A DNA stretch of 64,000 nucleotides from Pseudarthrobacter naphthalenicus (GTDB lineage: Bacteria > Actinomycetota > Actinomycetes > Actinomycetales > Micrococcaceae), in assembly GCF_029076445.1 (NCBI RefSeq), contig NZ_JARESG010000006.1, positions 149,943 through 213,942 of the forward strand, given 5' to 3'. Both the position numbers and the translations under genes were made by a program. Below the pieces are notes generated by a model. It was not told the DNA's origin. It saw only the letters and a list, made by a program, of their open reading frames with translations, and searched no databases. Positions 49,596 through 58,139 of this stretch are shown piece by piece (positions within the stretch are counted from its first letter, which is position 1; the number at the start of each line of letters is the position of its first letter).

Positions 49596-50408
49596 ATGGC
49601 CAAGCGCAGCAATCCCGCAGTACGCATCGCCCAGGAGACCGCCCACAACGCGGTGTTCGACGCCGAGGGCAAGCCGAAACCCGGTGTCCACAACGTGCTC
49701 CTGAGGGCAGTCGAAATCCAGCGGCCATTGGTGCTTGCCTATGTCCGGCGGCTGCAGCGCAAACACCCCCGCGCCAGCGCCGCAAAACTCGCGGAAATCC
49801 TGGAGCGGGACTACCTGCGGGCCGTGACCGGCGGCGGCGCGATCGTCGGGGCAACTGCCGTTGTGCCCGGCGTCGGAACGGTGGCCTCGCTGGGGCTCTC
49901 GGCCGCGGCCACCGTCGGTTTCCTCGAGGCCACGGCGCTCTACGCCACCTCGCTGGCGGAACTGCACGGCATCCGCCTGACCAACCCGGACAAGGCCAGC
50001 ACCATGGTGATGGCCATCATGCTGGGTGAGGAAGGGACCGCCCTGCTTGGAACGCTGAGCGGGCAGGCCATGGGAAAGGGCAACAGCCCCACCAAGGTAT
50101 GGGGAAACGCGCTGTCCAAGTCCATGCCCACGGGTTTCGGTGCCATCCGGAGCAAGATCCAGAAGGCCTTCCTGAAGAACCTGCTCAAACGCCAGGGCTC
50201 AGCACTGATTGGCCGGGCATTGCCGTTCGGCATCGGCGCGGTGGTGGGCGGGGGCGGCAACCTCATCATGGGCCGGGCGGTGGCGGCGAACGCCAAGGAG
50301 GCGTTCGGCCCGATGCCCGATACGATTCCGGGAGAGCTCAAAGCCCCAGCGGCGGACAACGCCAGCATGGCCCACAACACCCTGGAGGGTACAAACCTTG
50401 GATCTTAA
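49596..50408 (+). CDS. Conserved hypothetical protein with glycine-rich hydrophobic segments
   Basis: The 270-residue protein has a soluble N-terminal part (1-75). A hydrophobic Gly/Ala-rich region follows (about 78-115, GGGAIVGATAVVPGVGTVAS), then two more such stretches near 145 and 205-225. The overall pattern recalls EcsC-like proteins, but I cannot confirm that. AGAGG is 5 bases before ATG 49596. The 3' end overlaps the pxpA start by 11 bases, so both are cotranslated. Confidence 0.72.
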   Translation: MAKRSNPAVRIAQETAHNAVFDAEGKPKPGVHNVLLRAVEIQRPLVLAYVRRLQRKHPRASAAKLAEILERDYLRAVTGGGAIVGATAVVPGVGTVASLGLSAAATVGFLEATALYATSLAELHGIRLTNPDKASTMVMAIMLGEEGTALLGTLSGQAMGKGNSPTKVWGNALSKSMPTGFGAIRSKIQKAFLKNLLKRQGSALIGRALPFGIGAVVGGGGNLIMGRAVAANAKEAFGPMPDTIPGELKAPAADNASMAHNTLEGTNLGS

Positions 50409-51147
50409 CGCTGACCTCGGCGAATCGTTCGGCTCGTGGACCATGGGCGATGACGCCGCGATGTTCCCCCTGGTGACCAGCGCCAACGTGGCCTGCGGCT
50501 TTCACGCGGGGGACCCCGTGACGATGCTCGACAGCTGCCGCGCCGCCTTCGAGCTCGATGTGACCGTGGGTGCGCACGTGGGCTACCGGGACCTGGCCGG
50601 CTTTGGCCGCCGGTCCCTGGACATGTCCTTCGACGAGCTTTTCGGGGACGTGCTGTACCAGCTGGGCGCGCTCGACGGCGTGGCGCATGCCGTGGGTGCC
50701 TCCGTTGACTACGTCAAGCCGCACGGCGCGCTCTACAACCGTCTGGTGCACGATGAAGAGCAGGCATCAGCCGTGGTGGCAGCCATACAAGCGTACGACC
50801 CAGGGCTCCCCATCCTTGGCCTGCCCGGTTCGCAGCTCCTGGTCCAGGCCAGGGAAGCCGGACACCCGGTTTTTGTGGAGGCTTTTGTGGACCGGGCTTA
50901 CCAGGCGGATGGCACGCTGGTGCCCCGCTCGCATGAGGGCGCCGTCCTGCATGAGGTCGGCCCCATCGTGGAGCGCGCAGTTCGGCTCGCAACCAAGGGG
51001 GAGGTCGTGGCCGTGGACGGAACCGTCGTCCAGGTCCGGCCGGATTCGCTGTGCATCCACGGCGATACCCCGGGTGCTGTAGAGATGGCCACCGCGGTCC
51101 GGGCCGGGCTCGAAGCCGCCGGTGTCGAGTTGGAGTCCTTCGCCTAG
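50398..51147 (+). CDS. pxpA: 5-oxoprolinase subunit A (LamB/YcsF family)
   Basis: The 249-residue protein shows the LamB/YcsF signature LDLNADLGESFG at the N-terminus, ANVACGFHAGDP (about 33-44), VGAHVGYRDLAGFGRR, VKPHGALYN and a C-terminal CIHGDTPGA. PxpA works with PxpBC to hydrolyse 5-oxoproline with ATP. The start is TTG 50398 after GGAGGGT; it lies inside the end of the preceding gene. PxpB and PxpC are not adjacent, which is unusual. The 3' end overlaps the convergent DUF445 gene. Confidence 0.92.
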   Translation: MDLNADLGESFGSWTMGDDAAMFPLVTSANVACGFHAGDPVTMLDSCRAAFELDVTVGAHVGYRDLAGFGRRSLDMSFDELFGDVLYQLGALDGVAHAVGASVDYVKPHGALYNRLVHDEEQASAVVAAIQAYDPGLPILGLPGSQLLVQAREAGHPVFVEAFVDRAYQADGTLVPRSHEGAVLHEVGPIVERAVRLATKGEVVAVDGTVVQVRPDSLCIHGDTPGAVEMATAVRAGLEAAGVELESFA

Positions 51148-52493
51148 CCGAACACCAGGTGGGCCGCGCTGAAGATGGCCAGCCCGGCGAGGGAGCCCAC
51201 CACCGTGCCGTTGATCCGGATGAACTGCAGGTCCTTGCCCACCTGGAGCTCGATCTTCTGTGAGGTTTCCTCGGCGTCCCACCGCGCCACGGTGTCCGTG
51301 ATGACCCCGGCGATGTCCGAGCGGTAGGTGCGGACCAGGTAGCCGGCGGCGTCGCCGATCCAGGCGTTCACCTTGCCGGCCAGGTCGGGATCAACCACCA
51401 GGCGGGTGCCGAAATCGTGCACGGCGGCCTTGAACTTGACGGTCAGTTCGCTGTGCGGATCGTCTACGGCGCTGAGCAGCGCAGCCTTGATGGTGCCCCA
51501 CGTGCGGGACGCCAGCTCCCGGACCTCGGGATCGCCCAGGACCTGCGCCTTAATGCCTTCGGCCCGGGCGATCATCACGGGGTCGTGCTGCAGGTCCTGC
51601 GCGAGCGACGTCAGGTAGGTGTCGATGGACTGCCGGACCTGGTGCTGCGGATCGGCCTGGACGGCCTTGGTGAACTTGAGGATTTCGACATACACCTTGT
51701 CGCCCACGAGCCCGTCCACGAACTGCGGGACCCACTGCGGGGACCGGTCAGACACCAGCCGGCTCACCGTTTTGTGGTTGTCCCGGACCCAGTCCACCGT
51801 CCGGTCCACGAGCAGGTCCACCAGGGTGTGGTGGTGTCCGTCAGCGAAGATCCGCTCAGCGAGGCGTCCCACCGGAGGCCCCCACGGCGGAGTGAGCAGA
51901 TGCTTGCGGACCATCGACTCGATCACGGCCTGCACGTCGTCGTCGTTGAGTACCTTGAAGGCGCCGCGGATGACCGCGGCCCCTTCCTTGGCCACGCGCT
52001 CGGCGCCGCCGGGACCGGACAGCCACGCGCCGGCCTTCCGGGCTACGTCCACCGACGCGAGCTTCTCCTGGACCACCTGCTCGGACAGAAAATTGGTCTC
52101 AACAAACTCGCCCAGTGACGCCCCGATCTGGTCCTTGCGGCGCGGGATAATGGCGGTGTGCGGGATCTTGATGCCCATGGGGTACTTGAACAGTGCGGTC
52201 ACGGCGAACCAGTCGGCCAGCGCGCCCACCATGCCGCCCTCAGCCGCGGCGCGGACATACTGCAGCCACGGGTACTCCTTCTGCAGCGCGAACGCGAAGA
52301 CAAAAATGACGGCCATGCCAATGAGCAGGCCCAGCGCCACCAGCTTCATCTTCCGCAGCGCCGCCGCCTTTTCAGCGTCGCCGGCACTGAGGTGCTGACC
52401 GACGACGGCGGCCCCGTTCTTCGCCCTCAGCGGGTCCGCACGCGGGGGCCGGGATGGAGACTGACGGGTAGTTGGCTCAGAGTTCACCTGCAT
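51144..52493 (-). CDS. DUF445 family membrane protein
   Basis: The 449-residue protein has a hydrophilic start (1-45), a membrane helix (about 48-70) and the conserved AAAEGGMVGALADWFAVTALFKYP (about 83-106), which identifies DUF445. A long helical, coiled-coil-prone middle (120-420) and a C-terminal membrane anchor (NGTVVGSLAGLAIFSAAHLVF) follow. The function is unknown; a membrane-spanning scaffold is a guess. Stop codons of this gene and pxpA overlap head-on. Confidence 0.9.
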   Translation of the reverse strand: MQVNSEPTTRQSPSRPPRADPLRAKNGAAVVGQHLSAGDAEKAAALRKMKLVALGLLIGMAVIFVFAFALQKEYPWLQYVRAAAEGGMVGALADWFAVTALFKYPMGIKIPHTAIIPRRKDQIGASLGEFVETNFLSEQVVQEKLASVDVARKAGAWLSGPGGAERVAKEGAAVIRGAFKVLNDDDVQAVIESMVRKHLLTPPWGPPVGRLAERIFADGHHHTLVDLLVDRTVDWVRDNHKTVSRLVSDRSPQWVPQFVDGLVGDKVYVEILKFTKAVQADPQHQVRQSIDTYLTSLAQDLQHDPVMIARAEGIKAQVLGDPEVRELASRTWGTIKAALLSAVDDPHSELTVKFKAAVHDFGTRLVVDPDLAGKVNAWIGDAAGYLVRTYRSDIAGVITDTVARWDAEETSQKIELQVGKDLQFIRINGTVVGSLAGLAIFSAAHLVFG

Positions 52494-52543
52494 GAGCCCA
52501 GCCTAGTCGCGTACGTCAGGGCCTGTTCCGCTAGCGTGTCCTC

Positions 52544-53452
52544 ATGACATTCGACGAGTCTGTTCCGGACCGGCCCCTGGTGTACGCCCACCGGGGCTCC
52601 AGTGCCGCCTTTGCCGAACACACCCGCGCTGCGTACCTCCAGGCCATTGCCGACGGCGCCGACGGGGTTGAGTGCGATATCCACCTCACACGCGATCAGC
52701 ACGCGGTGCTGCTCCATGACGCCAACCTGGACCGCACCTCGGACGGGACCGGCCCGGTGGCGGACCGAACGCTGGCAGAGTTGCGGCTGTTGGACTTTTC
52801 GTCGTGGAAAGGCGTCCGGATTCCGGAAAAGTACGGCGCCCGCTCGGAGCAGCTGCTGACCCTGCCGGAACTCCTGGACATCCTCCGCGGCGCCGGCCGG
52901 CCCATCGGGCTGGCCATCGAACTCAAACACCCCAGTCCCTATCAGCTGAAGCTGGAGGACCGGGTGCTTGAGGTGCTCCACAATGAAGGCTGGGACCCCG
53001 CGACCTCCACCGTGGACAACATCAGTGTCTCGTTTATGAGCTTCAGCCCGGACTCGGTCAAGCATTTGCTGAAGAAGGTCACGGCCGCGCATATCTGCCA
53101 ACTGGTGGACGACATCGACGTCGATGAAATCCGGGACGAACTGAGCCTGGGAACGCTGGCGGGCGCCGCCGTCGCCAACGTGATGAAGTCGGCCCAGCTT
53201 GAAGGCGAAAGAATTCTTGACGACTGCGAGGTAGGGCTCGCCGGCCCGGGGATCATGTACATCCGCGAGCACGCCCGGACCGTCCAGCGCTGGCTCGAAT
53301 CCGGCCGCCGCTTCCGTGTCTGGACTGTGGACACGGAACGCGATGTGGCCCTGTGCCAGGGACTGGGCGTCCACGAGATCACCACCAACAAACCAGCCAG
53401 GGTGCTGGCCCAGCTCCGGTCGGGCAGCCAACAGGCCCCGCTGCCGTCCTGA
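52544..53452 (+). CDS. Glycerophosphodiester phosphodiesterase
   Basis: The 302-residue enzyme hydrolyses glycerophosphodiesters to glycerol-3-phosphate. It has the catalytic HRG in VYAHRGSSAAFAEHTRAAY (about 11-29), metal-binding Glu/Asp in GVECDIHLTRD, and HDANLDRTSDG (about 58-68). Later LAIELKHPSP supplies a further Glu, and FRVWTVDTERDVALC ends the barrel. No signal peptide, so it is cytoplasmic. It is divergent from the DUF445 gene by 50 bases. Confidence 0.93.
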   Translation: MTFDESVPDRPLVYAHRGSSAAFAEHTRAAYLQAIADGADGVECDIHLTRDQHAVLLHDANLDRTSDGTGPVADRTLAELRLLDFSSWKGVRIPEKYGARSEQLLTLPELLDILRGAGRPIGLAIELKHPSPYQLKLEDRVLEVLHNEGWDPATSTVDNISVSFMSFSPDSVKHLLKKVTAAHICQLVDDIDVDEIRDELSLGTLAGAAVANVMKSAQLEGERILDDCEVGLAGPGIMYIREHARTVQRWLESGRRFRVWTVDTERDVALCQGLGVHEITTNKPARVLAQLRSGSQQAPLPS

Positions 53453-53522
53453 CCCGGGCCTCCGCCACCGGGCTGAATGGCGGCTTTTAGCAGCGGACGT
53501 TCCGCTGTGATTGAGTGGAGCC

Positions 53523-54077
53523 ATGCCATTTCGCTGGTCCGGCCGGGCCGTCCAAACCATCTCCACAGGAGCACTGAGCGCACTGCTGCTGACCAGTGCC
53601 ATGAAGCACTTCCGCGAACCGCGCTTCTTCGCGCAGGTTGTCCCGGACTACCTCTGCCGCGACGCTCCGGGCAATGACCCCGAGGCGCCCCGCCCTGGCC
53701 CCGGCAGCGCGGATCCAGGCGCGGACCCGGGCAGTGCGGGCCCAAGCAGTGCGGGTTCCACTGACGCACCGCACGACGGCGGCGGGCGGCCTTTGGCTGT
53801 TATGACCCGGCTGGAATGGATTGCGGTGAGCGGACTGCTGGAGGCGGGTGCCGCCGTCGTACTCCTGATCCCGGCCACGCGGCGGGCGGCGGCCACCGCC
53901 GTCAGCGGCATGTTCACGGTGTTCCTGGCCGGCCACGTGGCAGCCCTCCGCCGCGCCTATGGCCCCACGGGCACGCCCACGGAGCGCCGGGCGCATACCG
54001 CCAGGCTTCCCCTGCAGGTCCCGCTCATCCTGTGGGCATGGAGCCTGCGGGGCGTCCCGGCCCGGACGCGGCAGTGA
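53523..54077 (+). CDS. DoxX-like small membrane protein
   Basis: The 184-residue protein has an N-terminal amphipathic/hydrophobic segment (about 10-30) and a soluble insert of Pro/Gly/Asp/Ser repeats (about 53-85). Three further membrane helices (about 95-115, 118-140, 158-175) follow. GLLEAGAAVVLLIPATRR is typical of DoxX-like proteins. Function unknown. TGGAG precedes the ATG. Its TGA overlaps the GTG of azlC, so it is probably cotranscribed with the azlCD exporter. Confidence 0.72.
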   Translation: MPFRWSGRAVQTISTGALSALLLTSAMKHFREPRFFAQVVPDYLCRDAPGNDPEAPRPGPGSADPGADPGSAGPSSAGSTDAPHDGGGRPLAVMTRLEWIAVSGLLEAGAAVVLLIPATRRAAATAVSGMFTVFLAGHVAALRRAYGPTGTPTERRAHTARLPLQVPLILWAWSLRGVPARTRQ

Positions 54078-54817
54078 AGCTTCTCGCCTCGCCTGCCGTT
54101 CGGGTGGGTCTGTCCATCAGCATCGCCACCGGTCTGTACGGCATTTCCTTCGGCGCCCTGTCCGTCACGTCCGGCCTGGATTTCTGGCAGACCATGGCGC
54201 TGAGTCTCCTGCTGTTCAGCGGAGGTTCCCAGTTCGCGTTCATCGGCGTGGTGGCGGGTGGCGGTTCCGGCATCGCGGCGATGAGTGCGGCCACCCTCCT
54301 TGGCATGCGCAACGGCATCTACGGCATGCAGTTGAATGCGCTCCTGCGTCCGGCAGGGTGGCGGCGGTACGTCGCAGCACAGGTCACCATTGACGAGTCA
54401 ACGGCCACCAGCACGGGTCAGACCGATCCTGCCGAGCAGCGACGCGGGTTCTGGACCGCGGGCATTGGCATCTACGTGCTCTGGAACCTCTTCACCGCGA
54501 TCGGTGCCTTCGCCGGCAGCGGCCTGGGAGACCCGAAGCAGTGGGGCCTTGACGGGGCAGCGGTGGCCGCCTTCCTCGCCCTGTTGTGGCCCCGGCTCAA
54601 GGGGTTCGAACCTGCGGCGATCGCGGTGGCCTGTGCACTGGCCACCGTCCTCGCCGTGCCGTTCGTTCCAGCCGGCGTACCCATCCTCGTTGCGGCGCTG
54701 GTGGCCGCGGTGATCGGCTGGTTCAGCCATGGCCGTAGCGATGAAGGCCTGGAACCGGATGTGGATCCCTACCAGGAGACCCATAGGCACGGCACCACGA
54801 GGGAGGCAGACGCATGA
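54074..54817 (+). CDS. azlC: AzlC family branched-chain amino acid exporter subunit
   Basis: The 247-residue protein has seven or more hydrophobic helices with the AzlC hallmarks GLYGISFGALSVTSGLDFWQ (about 20-39), LLFSGGSQFAFIGV (about 46-59) and LLGMRNGIYGMQLN (about 75-88). With AzlD it exports branched-chain amino acids or analogues. The start is GTG 54074 in a GTGA overlap. A charged tail (about 222-247) precedes the ATGA overlap with azlD. Confidence 0.92.
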   Translation: MKLLASPAVRVGLSISIATGLYGISFGALSVTSGLDFWQTMALSLLLFSGGSQFAFIGVVAGGGSGIAAMSAATLLGMRNGIYGMQLNALLRPAGWRRYVAAQVTIDESTATSTGQTDPAEQRRGFWTAGIGIYVLWNLFTAIGAFAGSGLGDPKQWGLDGAAVAAFLALLWPRLKGFEPAAIAVACALATVLAVPFVPAGVPILVAALVAAVIGWFSHGRSDEGLEPDVDPYQETHRHGTTREADA

Positions 54818-55125
54818 ACCTCTGGTTCTGGCTGCTGCTGGCGTGCATCCTGGCCTATGCCTGGAAACTGATGGGCTACCTGGTCCCCGCAAAGCTCCTG
54901 GAAGACCCGCGGATGTCCCGGGTGGCCGGAACCATGACCATCGGCCTCCTTGCCTCCCTTACGGTGGTCAATACGGTGGCCTCCGGGCAGGCCCTGGCAG
55001 CTGATGCGCGGTTGGGAGCGCTCGCCGCCGCCGCCATTGCGCTGGCCTTCCGGGCGCCGTTCCTGCTGGTGGTGGTTGTGGGCGCTGCAGCCGCCGGCCT
55101 GCTGCGTTTAGTCGGATGGAACTGA
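54814..55125 (+). CDS. azlD: AzlD family branched-chain amino acid exporter subunit
   Basis: The 103-residue protein has four short hydrophobic helices (MNLWFWLLLACILAYAWKLM at the N-terminus) and the AzlD size and position. It is translationally coupled to azlC by an ATGA overlap. It completes the two-component exporter. Confidence 0.9.
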   Translation: MNLWFWLLLACILAYAWKLMGYLVPAKLLEDPRMSRVAGTMTIGLLASLTVVNTVASGQALAADARLGALAAAAIALAFRAPFLLVVVVGAAAAGLLRLVGWN

Positions 55126-55235
55126 GCGGTTTAACTGGCTGGAACTGAGCGCAAAACCTAGTGGTGCGGCGCACAATCGCTGTAGCATGATTCTGGCTAT
55201 GCAGTTGGCCATGGATTCTCCCGAGAGCACCGACC

Positions 55236-55499
55236 ATGGAAATAAAGCTGCATGTAGCCCGCACCAGACCAGGCAAACCCCGCCACCCCACTGCAGGCGG
55301 ATGGCGCGCTGGCCTGCCGGTCAAGCGTTTCTTCACCCGGTTCAGGTCCATGGCCGACTTACCGCCGGAGGACCTTGACATCCTCTCGGAACACATAAGA
55401 CTGGCCTTGGATGTCACTCAGGAGCCAGGCTTGGCCGCCTTGCATGCGGCGGTCCGGGCCGAGCTCAACAACAGGGAAGCGTCATCGTCCAACGACTGA
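55236..55499 (+). CDS. Small hypothetical protein (87 aa)
   Basis: A basic N-terminal half (about 1-38, KLHVARTRPGKPRHP) is followed by an acidic helical part LPPEDLDILSEHIRLALDV (about 42-60). No known motif or membrane segment. A GAGAG lies upstream of the ATG. The G/C bias in third positions is moderate. It heads a group of small hydrophilic proteins. Confidence 0.55.
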   Translation: MEIKLHVARTRPGKPRHPTAGGWRAGLPVKRFFTRFRSMADLPPEDLDILSEHIRLALDVTQEPGLAALHAAVRAELNNREASSSND

Positions 55500-55554
55500 C
55501 CCCCGACGAGGTTCGGCTGTGACTCCAGGGTCGCGGCCGGAGAGGAGCCAGGTT

Positions 55555-55785
55555 ATGAACGAACAGGCGCACCACCAACGACCGGAGGCCCAAGGCGCAG
55601 CCGATCACAAGGGTCTGGAACCGAAGTCACGGCCCATTTATGACACGAGCGCGTCAGAAGCCACGAGGGAAATGCGGGATACTTCCCGGCGCCGTCGTGA
55701 CGCGGAGGAGAAGCTGCAGCAGCATCTGAGGGACGCCAAAGAGCATGTCCCGCATCAAAAGGGACCCGGAGGCGCCGGCGGCTGA
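55555..55785 (+). CDS. Small hydrophilic hypothetical protein (76 aa)
   Basis: The product is strongly charged and rich in Arg, Glu and His, with one long predicted helix (SEATREMRDTSRRRRDAEEK, about 34-53). No motif recognised. GAGAGGAG lies about 8 bases before ATG 55555, supporting translation. It may be a nucleic-acid-associated or stress peptide, but nothing in the sequence proves this. Confidence 0.6.
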   Translation: MNEQAHHQRPEAQGAADHKGLEPKSRPIYDTSASEATREMRDTSRRRRDAEEKLQQHLRDAKEHVPHQKGPGGAGG

Positions 55786-55879
55786 ACGCGATTCTCACGC
55801 GTAGCAGGCGGGCCTTCGGGTCCGAACAGTGGAGATTTACGGTTGGGTCCGGGTCAGTCGCGGACCTGGGCACAGTCGG

Positions 55880-56098
55880 CTAAGCGGACTGTTCATCCTC
55901 GGGAGGGGCGGTGCGGCGGGCGCTTTCTTCAACGGCCAGCTCGTACCAAACCTGCGCGCCAAGATCAGGGGCAGGTGTGTCGAGGTTCTGGTACAAAGCG
56001 TCCAGCAGATTCGCGAGCTCTTCCGCCGGCAACGTGGCAAGGACTTCTTCCGGTCCGCGCGGATCGTTGATGACCTGGGAAAGCTTCGAGTGATTCAT
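55880..56098 (-). CDS. Small acidic hypothetical protein (72 aa)
   Basis: The acidic, Leu-rich product is mostly helical (LPAEELANLLDALYQNLD, about 23-40). GAGGCGG precedes ATG 56098. No family recognised and no membrane segment. It is divergent from nothing obvious and lies between two gene groups on opposite strands. Confidence 0.55.
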   Translation of the reverse strand: MNHSKLSQVINDPRGPEEVLATLPAEELANLLDALYQNLDTPAPDLGAQVWYELAVEESARRTAPPEDEQSA

Positions 56099-56269
56099 GG
56101 CCGCCTCACGAGTTCCGGGGGAGTGCCAAGAGCGTGGTGCATTTTTCGTCTCCTCTGGTGGTTTCAGAGGCTGGCTGCGTAACCCAGTTCGAGTCTAAGG
56201 CAACTGCTCAGGACTCTCAATGCACTGTTCGCCCCGAAATTCGCGGCCCCAACGGCCCGGGTGGAACGG

Positions 56270-56905
56270 TCAGTGGAACTGCGGGCCTTGGAGCTGCGAA
56301 ACGGGCAGCGGGACGAAGGCGGGCAGCGGACGCCCGGTCCGTTCGGTGCGGATGGCATCCTCGATGAGCGCCACGGGCCGGCGCCAGGCATCCGACCCCG
56401 GTTCCATGGTGTCCACCACCCCGATCAGCATGGCGAGCAGGCGGAACATGTCTGTCAGGGAAATGTCCGGGCGGAGCGTGCCCTGTCCCTGGCCGCGGAC
56501 CAGAAGGACGCCAATGGATTCCATCAGCGACCCGGAAATCCCGGTAAGGAGTTCGCGGCGCCCCGCCACGGCACCGAGGAGGTTCGCGTCTGCGCTGGCA
56601 GCGGCCATGATCGCCTCGATGACCCGGAGCAGTCCCGCGGCGGCGTCCATGCCCGCCACGGCCTCCTCAATGACGGGGTCCACTGTCTCCCGGAGTTGCC
56701 GGTTGAGGGCCGCCAGGACAAGTTCTTCCTTATCGGCGAAGTTCCGGAACAGGGTGGCGGGCCCGACTCCGGCCGTCGCGGCGATGGTCTGGAGGGGGAC
56801 GTCCGGGCCGTGCTCGCGGAAGCACTGGCGGGCGGCCAGGATGATCTTGTCCACGTTCCGGGCAGCGTCTGCGCGTAGTGGCTTGCGGACGACAGCAATG
56901 CTCAT
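56270..56905 (-). CDS. TetR family transcriptional regulator
   Basis: The 211-residue regulator has the N-terminal TetR HTH (about 15-60): ILAARQCFREHGPDVPLQTIA, AGVGPATLFRNFADKEELVLAAL. A C-terminal helical ligand domain (about 70-190) is typical for sensing small hydrophobic molecules. The neighbouring divergent genes (thiamine-binding protein, O-methyltransferase, 120 bases away) may be targets; no obvious palindrome was identified. Confidence 0.92.
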   Translation of the reverse strand: MSIAVVRKPLRADAARNVDKIILAARQCFREHGPDVPLQTIAATAGVGPATLFRNFADKEELVLAALNRQLRETVDPVIEEAVAGMDAAAGLLRVIEAIMAAASADANLLGAVAGRRELLTGISGSLMESIGVLLVRGQGQGTLRPDISLTDMFRLLAMLIGVVDTMEPGSDAWRRPVALIEDAIRTERTGRPLPAFVPLPVSQLQGPQFH

Positions 56906-57025
56906 TCGTTCAGGTTAGCAACGCGGCAGGCCGCGAACGTGGTTACCGGAGGGTAGGCGGTTATGTGACGTTCACCGGTGCCGGCGGCTGGTTTGCCCTG
57001 TCGTGCCGCATGGCAGACTTGGCCT

Positions 57026-57349
57026 ATGTTGCTTGCATTTTCTGTTGCCCCGTCCGGTACGCCCGCCGACGGAACCCGCCCCGGTGACGCGTCAGTCCAT
57101 GACGCGGTCGCGGCTGCGGTGAAAATTGTCAGGGACTCGGGCCTGCCGCATCAGACCGACTCGATGTTCACCACCATCGAGGGCGAGTGGGACGAAGTGT
57201 TCGACGTCGTCAAGCGCGCCACCGAGGCCGTGGGGCAGTTCGGCAGCCGGGTTTCGCTGGTCATCAAGGCCGATATCCGCCCCGGTTACACCGGTGAGCT
57301 CAAAGCCAAGGTGGAACGCCTCGAAAAGGCCCTTTCGGACGGTTCCTAG
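57026..57349 (+). CDS. MTH1187 family thiamine-binding protein
   Basis: The 107-residue protein has the ferredoxin-like pattern of the YkoF/MTH1187 family: MLLAFSVAPSG start, VHDAVAAAVKIVRDSGLPHQTDSMFTTIEGEW (about 24-55), RVSLVIKADIRPG (about 74-86). Members bind thiamine and may buffer it in the cytoplasm. ATG 57026 fits the family start. The O-methyltransferase gene follows after 32 bases. Confidence 0.9.
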   Translation: MLLAFSVAPSGTPADGTRPGDASVHDAVAAAVKIVRDSGLPHQTDSMFTTIEGEWDEVFDVVKRATEAVGQFGSRVSLVIKADIRPGYTGELKAKVERLEKALSDGS

Positions 57350-57381
57350 ACCCTTTCGTAGCCGCGTGCCAGACTGTGGCC

Positions 57382-58059
57382 ATGTTTGAGCACAAGACCC
57401 GGCCGGACTGGGTGGCGGTCGAAGAATTCCTCACGGCAACGGTGGTTCACCCCGACGAGGCTTTGCAGCGGGCCGTCAGCTCCGCCGTCGAGGCCGGGAT
57501 GCCTCCCATCGAGGTGACGCCCAACGCCGGCAAGTTCCTCAAGCTCCTGGTGCAGATCTCGGGCGCCCGGCGGGTGCTGGAGATCGGGACGCTGGCGGGC
57601 TTTAGCAGCATCTGGATGGCGCGGGGACTGCCCGACGGCGGCAAGCTGGTGACGTGCGAATACCTCCCGAAACACGCGGACATTGCCCTGGCCAACGTGG
57701 CAGCGGCCGGGCTCGGCCACAAGGTTGAGATCCGGGTGGGCGCAGCGCTGGACACCTTGGCGGCGCTGCACGCAGAGGGACACGAGCCCTTTGACTTTGT
57801 GTTCATTGACGCGGATAAGGAACACAACACCGACTACCTCGACTGGGCTGTGCGGCTGGGCCGCCCCGGAACGGTGGTGGTGCTGGACAACGCCGTGTGG
57901 GAGGGCGCGGTCCTTGACCCGTCCATCGACGAGGCCAACGCACCTGGGATCATCAACGCACTGCAGGTGATGGGAAACCACCCGCAGCTTGATGCCACCG
58001 TCATCCAGACTGTCGGCTCCAAAGGGTGGGACGGGTTCGCCCTGGCCCGGGTCCGGTGA
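57382..58059 (+). CDS. SAM-dependent O-methyltransferase (class I, COMT-like)
   Basis: The 225-residue enzyme resembles the cation-dependent O-methyltransferase family. It has NAGKFLKLLVQISGARRVLEIG leading to the SAM loop LEIGTLAGFSSIWMARGL (about 66-83), CEYLPKHADIA, and the metal site in FVFIDADKEHNTDYLDW (about 136-152) with DNAVWEG (about 164-170). It probably methylates catechol-type hydroxyls. ATG 57382 is preferred over GTG 57376. Confidence 0.93.
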   Translation: MFEHKTRPDWVAVEEFLTATVVHPDEALQRAVSSAVEAGMPPIEVTPNAGKFLKLLVQISGARRVLEIGTLAGFSSIWMARGLPDGGKLVTCEYLPKHADIALANVAAAGLGHKVEIRVGAALDTLAALHAEGHEPFDFVFIDADKEHNTDYLDWAVRLGRPGTVVVLDNAVWEGAVLDPSIDEANAPGIINALQVMGNHPQLDATVIQTVGSKGWDGFALARVR

Positions 58060-58069
58060 CCGGCATTTC

Positions 58070-58083
58070 CTAAGTATGCTTAG
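58070..58083 (+). promoter_or_regulatory. Near-palindrome CTAAGTATGCTTAG upstream of dps
   Basis: This 14-base inverted repeat continues AATT and lies 57 bases before the dps ATG. The same pattern occurs upstream of the GlsB-type gene (16805-16818). It could be an operator for a redox or stress regulator, or TTAGAAT could overlap the -10 box. Confidence 0.45.
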
Positions 58084-58139
58084 AATTACTGTCCGGCCGA
58101 AGTCCGGTCCGGAACGGACACTCGCCCTGGAGGAATTTG

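Noticed and set aside
55236..56098. Possible homology between the small proteins at 55236-55499 and 55880-56098
   Set aside because: Both have an LPxE-L-L pattern followed by LD, but the match is too short and gapped to claim common origin.
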